Shown in pieces: positions 1 through 6,627 of a stretch of DNA of 6,627 nucleotides. The translations under genes and the position numbers were made by a program. Each line of letters starts with the position of its first letter. Within the stretch, counting starts at the first letter, position 1. The notes beneath the pieces were generated by a model. That model did no database searches and had not been told where the DNA came from. It saw only the letters and a list, made by a program, of their open reading frames with translations. Where the stretch lies: positions 1 to 6,627 of the forward strand of contig VAYE01000036.1 in NCBI GenBank assembly GCA_005883235.1. Direction: 5' to 3'. The stretch comes from Actinomycetota bacterium (GTDB lineage: Bacteria > Actinomycetota > Thermoleophilia > Gaiellales > Gaiellaceae).

Positions 1-753
1 AAGGTCACCGCCTACCTCGCGCCGCTCGCCGAGGTCCAGTCCTATTGCGGCGCCGAGGCCCTCGCGTGCTACAGCCCGCGCGACTCGCTCCTCGTCGCGC
101 CCGGCGACGCTCCGACGAGCGACGTCTCCGCCGAGGCGGTCGTGACCCACGAGTACGGCCACCACGTCGCCTCGCACCGCTCGAACGCGCCGTGGGCCGC
201 CGTCGACTACGGCACGAAGCGCTGGGCCTCCTACGTCCAGGTGTGCCGCCGGACCCGCTCCGGCGAGCTCCACCCCGGCGCCGAGACGCTCCCGAACTAC
301 GTCCTGAACCCCGGCGAGGCCTTCGCCGAGAGCTACCGCGTCCTCAACCAGCGCAAGGCCGGACTCGTCGAGACGCCGTGGGACGTCGTCGACCGGAGCC
401 TGTACCCGACCGCGACGTCGCTGTCGCTCCTCGAGCAGGACGTGACGAGCCCGTGGACGACGACGACCACGACGGCGTACCGGGGCGCGCTGCCGGCCGG
501 CGCACGGAGCAGGAACTACACCGTCGCGACGGCGCTCGACGGCACGCTCAAGCTCGACCTGCGGGCCTCGACCGGCGTACGCCTCAGCCTCCACGTCGCC
601 CGCGCCTCGGGCACGACTGTGGCCGACCGGGCGATCGCGGCGGGCCACGACTCGGCCGTCGGCACGACGATCTGCGGGCAGCGCAGCTACCGGGTCCGCG
701 TCACACGCGTGCGCGGGGCCGGCGTCTTCACGCTCACCGTCACGCGCCCGTAG
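1..753 (+). CDS. Putative secreted zinc metallopeptidase, 3' part (5' end outside window)
   Basis: The reading frame is open from base 1 to a TAG at 751-753, giving 250 residues with the N-terminus cut off by the window edge. Seen: a zinc-binding HEYGH (HExxH) motif at window codons 50-54 (nt 148-162), and about 50 residues later a GEAFAE segment (codons 105-110), whose Glu106 or Glu110 could be the third zinc ligand of a gluzincin-type site. A Cys pair (codons 16 and 23) precedes the active site. A run of six Thr (codons 153-158) looks like a linker to a beta-rich C-terminal region (about 160-250) resembling the pre-peptidase C-terminal (PPC) type of domain. That layout and the extra cysteines fit an extracellular protease, but the signal peptide would lie upstream and cannot be checked. 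Substrate and exact peptidase family are not recognisable. A GTG at codon 48 is not the start, because it lies inside the zinc motif region and the frame continues upstream. The peptidase call is fairly sure; the C-terminal domain is less so. Confidence 0.72.
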   Translation, partial: KVTAYLAPLAEVQSYCGAEALACYSPRDSLLVAPGDAPTSDVSAEAVVTHEYGHHVASHRSNAPWAAVDYGTKRWASYVQVCRRTRSGELHPGAETLPNYVLNPGEAFAESYRVLNQRKAGLVETPWDVVDRSLYPTATSLSLLEQDVTSPWTTTTTTAYRGALPAGARSRNYTVATALDGTLKLDLRASTGVRLSLHVARASGTTVADRAIAAGHDSAVGTTICGQRSYRVRVTRVRGAGVFTLTVTRP

Positions 754-840
754 CGAAAGCGGAACGAAAGCCGTACGGCCCCTATCGCCCGGCTCGGGTC
801 GCCGCTACCCCTGACGTCGCCAACGACGGAAGGAGTCGGA
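754..840 (+). other. Intergenic spacer with RBS for the collagen-like gene
   Basis: This 87-bp gap separates the peptidase and collagen-like genes. It ends with a strong Shine-Dalgarno GGAAGGAG at 828-835, five bases before the GTG at 841, and this fixes that start. A perfect 10-bp palindrome GCCGTACGGC lies at 770-779; it is too compact to be a terminator. No convincing -35/-10 pair and no terminator are visible, so the collagen-like gene may be read through from the peptidase gene. Confidence 0.5.
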
Positions 841-1962
841 GTGAGAACGAGCTTCAAGCGAAGCGGCCGGCGGCTGCTCGTAGCGGCGGTCGCGGCGGCG
901 GCGATCGGAGGCGGCACGCTCGTCGCGGCGGCCGCGTCCCGCGACGACGGCAGCCACTCGGTGATCAACGCGTGCGCGAAGCAGGCGAACGGCCTGCTCC
1001 GGCTCGTGAGCGGACCGGGCGCGTGCCGGCACAACGAGCGCGCGGTCTCCTGGAACGTGCAAGGGCCGGCCGGAGCACCCGGACCGGCCGGAGCGCCCGG
1101 GCCGGCCGGAGCTCCTGGACCGACGGGCGCACGCGGGCCGATCGGCCCGGCCGGCCCCGCCGGCCCCGCCGGCGCAGCCGGCCCGGCAGGTGCGAAGGGC
1201 GACACGGGTCCAGCGGGCGCGAGAGGCCCGACCGGGCCCGCGGGCGCGAACGGAGCCGCGGGCGCTGCGGGGGCAAGAGGCCCCACCGGGCCCAAGGGCG
1301 ACACCGGGCCGAAGGGCGACGCCGGTCCGGGCCTGACCTCCGTCCAGCAGCTCAGCGGCATCTCCTGCACCGTGGGCGCCTCGAGCGGCACGGTGTCGGT
1401 GAGCTACGACGCGTCCGCCCACGTCGTCCTGACGTGCGTGACGAGCGGCGGCGGCGGGGGAACGGCGAAGCTCGAGATCAACGAATTCATGACCGGCACG
1501 ACCGGGTCGGCGAGCAACGAGTTCGTGGAGGTCGCGAACGTCGGCACCGCGTCTGCCGACCTCGGCGGGTTCCGCCTCGTCTACCGATCGGCGACCGGAA
1601 CGAGCGACGTCGCCCTGGCGACGATCCCCGCCGGGACGACGATTCCCGCCGGCGGCTACTACCTCTTCGGCGGCGCCGGCTACTCGGGAACGCCGGCCGC
1701 CGACCAGTCGTTCTCGTTCGGCCTCGCCTCGAGCGGCGGCGGGTTGGGCCTCCGCGACGGGGACGGAGCGCTCGTCGACTCGGTCGGCTACGGGAGCGGG
1801 ACGACGAACGCCTTCGTCGAAGGCACGCCCGCAGCGGCCCCCGCGACCACCGCAGCGCCGGGAACGAGCGCGGCTCGTCTCCCGAACGGACACGACACCG
1901 GCGACAACTCGGCGGACTTCGGCGCAGCGAGCCCACCGACGCCGCGGGCCTCGAACTCGTAG
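841..1962 (+). CDS. Exported collagen-like (Gly-X-Y) protein with C-terminal lamin-tail-like domain
   Basis: 373 residues, GTG start set by a strong Shine-Dalgarno at 828-835. Modules in order: a basic, Ala-rich signal peptide (about 1-32, h-region [17 protein letters not shown]); a short N-terminal module (about 41-74) with Cys45 and Cys62 in an INAC...C..NE...SWN pattern; an uninterrupted collagen-like stretch of 30 Gly-X-Y triplets (75-164), rich in GPAG/GAPG and ending with charged GPKGD/GDTG triplets; a small module with Cys176 and Cys199; a Gly linker (203-207); and a lamin-tail (LTD)-like beta domain from about 209, with [21 protein letters not shown] and LVDSVGYG segments and a tail [15 protein letters not shown]. 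Likely role: a secreted or surface structural/adhesion protein. The lamin tail domain is a known Ig-like fold found in many bacterial exported proteins. I see no LPXTG anchor or C-terminal membrane segment, so attachment is unknown. Triple-helix formation is inferred from the repeat only. The gene is followed by a strong hairpin, so it ends its transcription unit. Confidence 0.85.
   Translation: MRTSFKRSGRRLLVAAVAAAAIGGGTLVAAAASRDDGSHSVINACAKQANGLLRLVSGPGACRHNERAVSWNVQGPAGAPGPAGAPGPAGAPGPTGARGPIGPAGPAGPAGAAGPAGAKGDTGPAGARGPTGPAGANGAAGAAGARGPTGPKGDTGPKGDAGPGLTSVQQLSGISCTVGASSGTVSVSYDASAHVVLTCVTSGGGGGTAKLEINEFMTGTTGSASNEFVEVANVGTASADLGGFRLVYRSATGTSDVALATIPAGTTIPAGGYYLFGGAGYSGTPAADQSFSFGLASSGGGLGLRDGDGALVDSVGYGSGTTNAFVEGTPAAAPATTAAPGTSAARLPNGHDTGDNSADFGAASPPTPRASNS
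1063..1332 (+). repeat. Collagen-like triplet repeat tract; 18-bp tandem repeat at its 5' end
   Basis: The tract encodes 30 consecutive Gly-X-Y triplets. Its first 54 bases (1063-1116) are three near-identical 18-bp units, each encoding GPAGAP and built around GGCCGGCCGGAGC. After a short break, 9-bp units of GGCCCCGCC type follow near 1150-1170. Such low-complexity GC-rich DNA can change length by slippage or recombination, so repeat number may differ among strains. Confidence 0.8.
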
Positions 1963-1968
1963 CACGTG

Positions 1969-2001
1969 CTGGGGAGGGGCCCAATAGGGGCTCCTCCCCA
2001 G
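1969..2001 (+). terminator. Strong hairpin terminator after the collagen-like gene
   Basis: Starting seven bases after the TAG, CTGGGGAGGGGCCC (1969-1982) pairs with GGGGCTCCTCCCCAG (1988-2001, from its second base group): 14 bp including one G-T pair, around the 5-nt loop AATAG (1983-1987). There is no T-rich tail; GCCATGCG follows. It is therefore a U-less hairpin, a form often proposed for high-GC actinobacteria. It separates the collagen-like gene from the sugar transporter operon. Confidence 0.7.
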
Positions 2002-2013
2002 GCCATGCGCCGC

Positions 2014-2042
2014 ATGACGTAACGAGTTATTCACAGTAAAGT
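2014..2042 (+). promoter_or_regulatory. Candidate sigma70-type promoter for the sugar transporter operon
   Basis: This is the most AT-rich patch in an otherwise GC-rich spacer (1963-2127). ATGACG at 2014-2019 matches four of six bases of a -35 element (TGAC core). After a 17-bp spacer comes TAAAGT (2037-2042), matching four of six bases of a -10 element. The predicted start would be near 2049, giving a leader of about 80 nt. Placement just downstream of the terminator hairpin supports a new transcription unit. The match is imperfect, so this is a candidate only. Confidence 0.4.
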
Positions 2043-2060
2043 CCCCGTCGTACACCGCTC

Positions 2061-2087
2061 GAGGGGTCCAAGGTTTCGGAGGGGTCC
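2061..2087 (+). repeat. Pair of 9-bp direct repeats in the leader of the transporter operon
   Basis: GAGGGGTCC occurs exactly at 2061-2069 and 2079-2087, an 18-bp start-to-start distance, downstream of the candidate promoter. It could be a tandem operator for a regulator sitting in the early transcribed region, or part of leader RNA structure. Nearby, TTCCGCGGGAA (2105-2115) is a short dyad next to the ribosome binding site. No regulator gene is in the window. A regulatory role is inference. Confidence 0.35.
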
Positions 2088-2116
2088 CGCAGCTGAGCGA
2101 GCCATTCCGCGGGAAG

Positions 2117-2122
2117 AAAGGA
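2117..2122 (+). promoter_or_regulatory. Ribosome binding site of the solute-binding protein gene
   Basis: AAAGGA lies five bases before the ATG at 2128 and supports that start. The following bases (GACGGGGA, 2121-2128) are complementary to TCCCCGTC at 2042-2049 in the upstream leader region, so the site could be masked if the transcript begins early enough to include that segment. Confidence 0.55.
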
Positions 2123-2127
2123 CGGGG

Positions 2128-3480
2128 ATGAAGCATCGAGCACTGCTAGTCGTGGCGGGGCTGACGGGCGCATTGGCGCTCGTCGCCTCGCTGAGCGTCG
2201 GCGCGACGGGGAGCGTCGGCAAGGCGCCGCAGGGACGGTCCGCGGCGGCGGCGATCAAACCGCCGGCGGTCGCGGGCGCGAAGGCGCTGAAGAAGAAGTA
2301 CGGCGGTCAGAAGATCACGTTCATCGGCGACAACGCCGTAGGGTCGAGCCACAAGCGTGACCTGCTGCTCGTGGCCCGGTTCAAGAAGGACACCGGCATC
2401 AACGTCAAGCTCGTGCCGCATCCGGCGGCGTCCGACGCGGCCTATTCGCAGCTCGCGCGGAACTTCTCGTCGCGTTCGTCGTCGATCGACGTGATGATGC
2501 TCGACGTCGTCTGGCCGGGGGCGTTCGCGCCGTACCTGGTCAATCTGAAGCCCGCACTGGGCAAGGCGGCGAAGAAGCATGCGGCGGGGATCATCCAGAA
2601 CGACACGGTGGGCGGGAAGCTCATCGCCATGCCGTGGTTCGGCGACTTCGGGATCCTCTATTACCGCACCGACCTGCTGAAGAAGTACAACATCAGTGGC
2701 CCGCCGAAGACGTGGGCGGCGCTCGGCGCGGACGCCAAGAAGATCCAGGCCGGCGAGCGTGGGAGCAACCCGAACTTCTACGGCTTCGTGTACCAGGGCA
2801 ACGCCTACGAGGGGCTGACCTGTGACTCCCTCGAGTGGGTCGCCTCGGTCGGTGGGGGCAACTTCATCGACAACGGCAAGGTCACGATCAACAACTCGAA
2901 GGCTGCGACGATCCTGAACACGGTCCGCAGCTGGGTCGGCACCATCACCCCGCGCGGGGTGACCTCGTACCAGGAGGAGGACGCCCGGAACGCGTTCGAC
3001 TCCGGCAACGCGGCGTTCATGCGCAACTGGCCGTACGCCTACTCGGCGAGCAAGGGCACGCCGGTCGACGGCAAGTTCAACGTGACGGTCCTGCCGCACG
3101 GCGCGAGCGGTCACTCCGTCGGAACCGTCGGCGGCTGGCAGCTCGGCGTGTCGAAGTTCTCGAAGCACGTCGGCGCTGCGACCGCCCTCGTCGCGTACCT
3201 GACCAGCCCGGCCGTCGAGAGGTTCGACGCGATCTACAACACGAACGTCCCGACGATCCCGGCCGTGGCCCGCGACCGGGCCGTGGTGAAGTCGAACCCG
3301 TACCTGAAGCCGGAGATCGCGAACGTGGCTCGCGTCACTCGCCCGTCGCGCTGGCTGAAGACGCACTACCAGCAGGGATCGCAGATCATCTACCAGGGCA
3401 TAAACCAGATCGAGAACGGGCAGAACGCGAACAGTGTCCTGCCCTCGATTGCGAGCCGGCTGAAGCGCCTGGTCGGCTAG
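2128..3480 (+). CDS. Carbohydrate ABC transporter solute-binding protein, maltose/trehalose type
   Basis: 450 residues with an ATG start behind AAAGGA. It is the extracytoplasmic receptor that delivers sugar to the permease pair encoded next. Seen: N-terminal signal sequence (about 1-28: MKHR, then the hydrophobic ALLVVAGLTGALALVASLSVG); a first-lobe opening strand KITFIGDN (62-69); DVMMLDVVWPGAFAPYL (121-137); the family-1 signature region AMPWFGDFGILYYRTDLLKKY (167-187); GLTCDSLEWVASVGGGNFID (229-248); AAFMRNWPYAY (295-305); and GGWQLGVSKFSKH (335-347). Length fits the family. Known: these segments are typical of extracellular binding proteins of the MalE/trehalose-maltose (CUT1) group; exact ligand specificity cannot be read. 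Odd: there is no Cys in or just after the hydrophobic segment (the only Cys is C232), so no lipobox, whereas binding proteins of Gram-positive-type actinobacteria are usually lipoproteins. It is the first gene of the operon and is followed by a hairpin that may let it be expressed above the permeases. Confidence 0.9.
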   Translation: MKHRALLVVAGLTGALALVASLSVGATGSVGKAPQGRSAAAAIKPPAVAGAKALKKKYGGQKITFIGDNAVGSSHKRDLLLVARFKKDTGINVKLVPHPAASDAAYSQLARNFSSRSSSIDVMMLDVVWPGAFAPYLVNLKPALGKAAKKHAAGIIQNDTVGGKLIAMPWFGDFGILYYRTDLLKKYNISGPPKTWAALGADAKKIQAGERGSNPNFYGFVYQGNAYEGLTCDSLEWVASVGGGNFIDNGKVTINNSKAATILNTVRSWVGTITPRGVTSYQEEDARNAFDSGNAAFMRNWPYAYSASKGTPVDGKFNVTVLPHGASGHSVGTVGGWQLGVSKFSKHVGAATALVAYLTSPAVERFDAIYNTNVPTIPAVARDRAVVKSNPYLKPEIANVARVTRPSRWLKTHYQQGSQIIYQGINQIENGQNANSVLPSIASRLKRLVG

Positions 3481-3493
3481 TCAGCGCTCACTA

Positions 3494-3524
3494 GGGAATG
3501 GGGGCCCGGACGGCCCCCATTCCC
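3494..3524 (+). terminator. Intercistronic hairpin between binding protein and first permease
   Basis: GGGAATGGGGGCC (3494-3506) pairs perfectly with GGCCCCCATTCCC (3512-3524): 13 bp around the 5-nt loop CGGAC. It begins 14 bases after the binding protein stop and ends 11 bases before the first permease ATG, and is followed by CTTCTC rather than a T-run. In importer operons such hairpins commonly give partial termination or stabilise the upstream mRNA, so the binding protein exceeds the permeases. That role is inferred here. Confidence 0.65.
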
Positions 3525-3535
3525 CTTCTCAGACG

Positions 3536-4320
3536 ATGAACGCGACCCGAGCCAGCACCGTCCGCCGACCGCGGCTTCGCCGCCGCGGATCGCCGCTGCA
3601 GCGCCGGCAGACGCGTCTCGCGTGGACGATGCTCCTCCCGGCGATCGCGGTGGTCGCGCTCGTCGCGATCTATCCGCTGGCGCGGACGGTCTACCAGAGC
3701 TTCACGAACCAGCAGTTCCTGGCTCTCGAGCCGACGAAGTGGATCGGCTTCAAGAACTACCGCGATCTCTGGCACGACACCGACTTCCGCCACGCCATCT
3801 GGGTGACGGTCAAGTTCACCCTGATCACGGTCTTCTTCGAGTTCCTGCTCGGGATGATCATCGCCCTCGTCGTCAACTCGAGCTTCAAGGGCCGAGGTGT
3901 GATGCGCGCGGTCATGCTCGTGCCGTGGGCGATCCCGACCGTGATCTCAGCGCAGATGTGGAAGTGGATGTCCTGCTGCTCGCCGGGCTGCAGGTGATAC
4001 CCGGTGAGCTGTACGAGGCGGCGCGGGTCGACGGCGCGAGCGCCTGGCAGCAGTTCTGGCGGATCACGGTGCCCCTCTTGCGGCCCGCGATCCTGGTCGC
4101 GCTCATCTTCCGCACCCTCGACGCGTTGCGCGTCTTCGACGTCTTCTACGTGTTCTTCGGCTCGCGGCCCGACACCCAGACGATGGCCATCTACGACCAG
4201 AACACGATCGTCTCCGTCGGCGACGTCGGCTACGGCTCGGCGATCAGCGTGGCGATCTTCCTGATCATCGCGCTGTTCGTCGTCATCTACGTGACGTTCA
4301 TCCGGGTGGAGGAGCAGTGA
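3536..4320 (+). pseudogene. MalF-type sugar ABC permease, disrupted by internal deletion and frameshift
   Basis: The first part, ATG 3536 to TGA 3995-3997 (153 residues), holds a basic N-terminus, TM1 (about 28-50), a conserved [10 protein letters not shown] segment (70-79), a second TM region (about 88-113) and [23 protein letters not shown] (123-145). Homology then stops. Downstream, a different frame (open until TGA 4318-4320) carries the rest of a permease: [22 protein letters not shown] with the EAA loop that contacts the ATPase (EAA at 4015-4023), then two membrane segments ending [11 protein letters not shown]. In intact MalF-type proteins about 50-60 residues, including a membrane segment, separate WKWM from LLLAGLQ. 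Here the two parts abut near 3970, so a stretch with length 1 modulo 3 appears lost. Without it the product would be a 153-residue fragment lacking the EAA loop. No Shine-Dalgarno is visible before the ATG. The second-permease gene overlaps its end by 4 nt. It could be a genuine mutation or an assembly/sequencing deletion; sequence alone cannot decide. Confidence 0.82.
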
Positions 4321-5251
4321 GCACGGTCGCCGAGACCGCGACGCGGGCGCCGGCCCGTGCGGGGGTGAAGAGGAGCCCGCTCCGCCGTCTCACACGGCGC
4401 GTGCCGTTCCTCCTCCTCGTCGCGCTGATCCTCGTCTACGTCGCGTTTCCGTTCTACTGGGCAATCCGCTCCGCATTCACCCCGGACAGCGCCCTGTTCA
4501 ACACGCCGGTCCAGTACTTCCCGGCCCATCCGACGCTCACCAACTTCCGCGAGGTGCTGTCGAGCGGCGACTTCCAGCGCGCGCTCATCAACTCGACCAT
4601 CGTCGCCGGCTCGGTGACGCTCATCTCGATCGCGGTCGGCGCGCTCGCCGGGTACGCGCTCGGGCGCTTCCGGTTTCGCGGGCGTTCCGCGGCGCTCTAC
4701 CTGATGCTCTCGATGACGATCTTCCCCCAGATCGCGATCCTCGGCGCCCTCTACACCATGATCAACGGGCTCCACATCGGCTTCCTGGGCCTCGACTTCC
4801 ACACGCCGCACCTCTACAACACCCTCTGGGCCCTGATCTTCAGCTACCTCGTCTTGACGCTCCCCCTGACGGTCTGGATCCTCACGACCTTCATGCGCGC
4901 TCTTCCCAAAGATCTCGAGGAGGCGGCCTACATCGACGGCGCCACGCCCCTGCAGGTCTTCTACAAGGTCATGCTGCCGCTGATCGCTCCCGGGCTCGTC
5001 ACGGCGGGCCTGCTCGCCTTCATCACCGCCTGGCAGGAGTTCCTCTACGCGCTCTCGTTCACGGAGACCCCCGACAAGCACACCGTCACGGTGGCGATCA
5101 CGACCTTCACCGGGAAGTCGGGGAGCACCTTCCAGGTCCCGTGGGGGCAGATCATGGCCGCGACGGTGATCGTCACCGCGCCCCTGATCGCCATCACGCT
5201 CGCCCTCCAGCGGCGGATCCTCGCCGGCCTCACAGCCGGCGCCGTGAAGGG

Positions 5252-5255
<4 letters not shown>
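4317..5255 (+). CDS. MalG-type sugar ABC transporter permease
   Basis: 312 residues; GTG start at 4317 overlaps the previous TGA by four bases (GTGA), with GGTGGAGGAG just upstream as ribosome binding site, so translation is probably coupled. It is the second membrane subunit of the importer. Seen: basic N-terminus; TM1 (about 29-50, [19 protein letters not shown]); the LTNFREVL segment (74-81) common to this permease group; a run of membrane segments (about 92-118, 125-150, 168-192, 222-240, 279-297); and the EAA loop [20 protein letters not shown] (201-220) followed by P221, with Glu, Ala-Ala, Asp207 and Gly208 present, the contact for the MalK-type ATPase. Length and order match intact MalG-type proteins. 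Its stop codon TAA (5253-5255) lies in the palindrome TTAA shared with the stop of the convergent ATPase gene. Substrate is inferred from the locus: an alpha-glucoside. Confidence 0.92.

Positions 5256-5276
<21 letters not shown>
5222..5276. terminator. Two small hairpins across the convergent permease/ATPase gene ends
   Basis: CGCCGGC (5222-5228) pairs with GCCGGCG (5235-5241), 7 bp around CTCACA, inside the last codons of the permease gene. CCCGG (5263-5267) pairs with CCGGG (5272-5276), 5 bp around GTCT, inside the last codons of the ATPase gene. Neither has a T-run. With no untranslated space between the genes, any terminators must lie in coding DNA; these are the best candidates, but they are weak. 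Confidence 0.25.

Positions 5277-6627
<1,351 letters not shown>

Noticed and set aside
761..800. GGAAC at 761-765 as an ECF-sigma type -35 element for the collagen-like gene
   Set aside because: No matching -10 element at the expected 15-17 bp spacing; the short motif is likely chance.
1063..1332. GC-rich repeats as a CRISPR-like or mobile-element repeat array
   Set aside because: They are in-frame collagen-type codon repeats without spacers or flanking duplications.
1963..1968. CACGTG palindrome just after the collagen-like stop
   Set aside because: A 6-bp palindrome is expected by chance in GC-rich DNA and has no other support as a site.
45..2039. Very long + strand open frame (664 codons) across both the peptidase and collagen-like genes
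   Set aside because: Its product is Arg/Pro/Gly-rich with no domain, and it overlaps two genes with clear motifs in other frames. It arises from high GC and rarity of stops.
805..2136. Long minus-strand open frame opposite the collagen-like gene
   Set aside because: Low-complexity Arg/Gly-rich translation that mirrors the collagen-like codons. There is no recognisable domain.
2146..3366. Long minus-strand open frame opposite the binding-protein gene
   Set aside because: Arg/Val/Asp-rich shadow of a well-supported gene, typical of GC-biased codon positions.
3961..3997. Programmed ribosomal frameshift joining the two permease halves
   Set aside because: No slippery heptamer or stimulatory structure is visible, and a frameshift alone would not restore the missing central residues.
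3994..4320. Independent small gene starting at an internal GTG for the C-terminal half of the broken permease
   Set aside because: There is no ribosome binding site. The segment begins in the middle of a conserved permease motif, so it is a remnant rather than a separate gene.

Overview
The window is GC-rich, uses GTG and TTG starts freely, and is densely coding. Its contents suggest a high-GC actinobacterium. The collagen-like/lamin-tail protein has a combination of modules that I associate with Thermoleophilia (Gaiella/Solirubrobacter relatives). That placement is an inference from protein style, not a database match.

Layout, left to right: (1) nt 1-753 (+) is the 3' part of a secreted-type zinc metallopeptidase gene (HEYGH motif) with a C-terminal beta-rich domain. 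(2) nt 841-1962 (+) encodes an exported protein with a 30-triplet collagen-like Gly-X-Y stretch and a lamin-tail-like domain. It is closed by a very strong hairpin at 1969-2001. (3) nt 2128-5255 (+) is a carbohydrate ABC importer operon of the maltose/trehalose type: a solute-binding protein, a 13-bp intercistronic hairpin, a MalF-type permease that is broken by an internal deletion and frameshift near 3970, and an intact MalG-type permease overlapping it by 4 nt. (4) nt 5252-6451 (-) encodes the MalK/UgpC/MsmX-type ATPase. It runs convergently into the malG-like gene, and the two stop codons share the sequence TTAA. (5) nt 6477-6627 (+) is the start of a GH13 alpha-glucosidase-type gene, divergent from the ATPase gene with only 25 bp between the two start codons.

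Together, segments 3-5 form an uptake-and-hydrolysis locus for an alpha-glucoside. The binding protein captures the sugar outside the cell, the two permeases form the channel, the ATPase drives import, and the GH13 enzyme would hydrolyse the imported oligosaccharide. As written, the importer should not work without another MalF copy, because the first permease lacks a central section and changes frame. This is either a real pseudogene or an assembly/sequencing deletion. Segments 1-2 look unrelated to sugar uptake.

I see no rRNA, tRNA, CRISPR array, transposase or insertion sequence. I found no convincing evidence of an undescribed defence or mobile system. The items most worth a second look are the broken permease, the tightly packed convergent/divergent placement of the ATPase gene, the intercistronic hairpin, and the collagen-lamin-tail protein.
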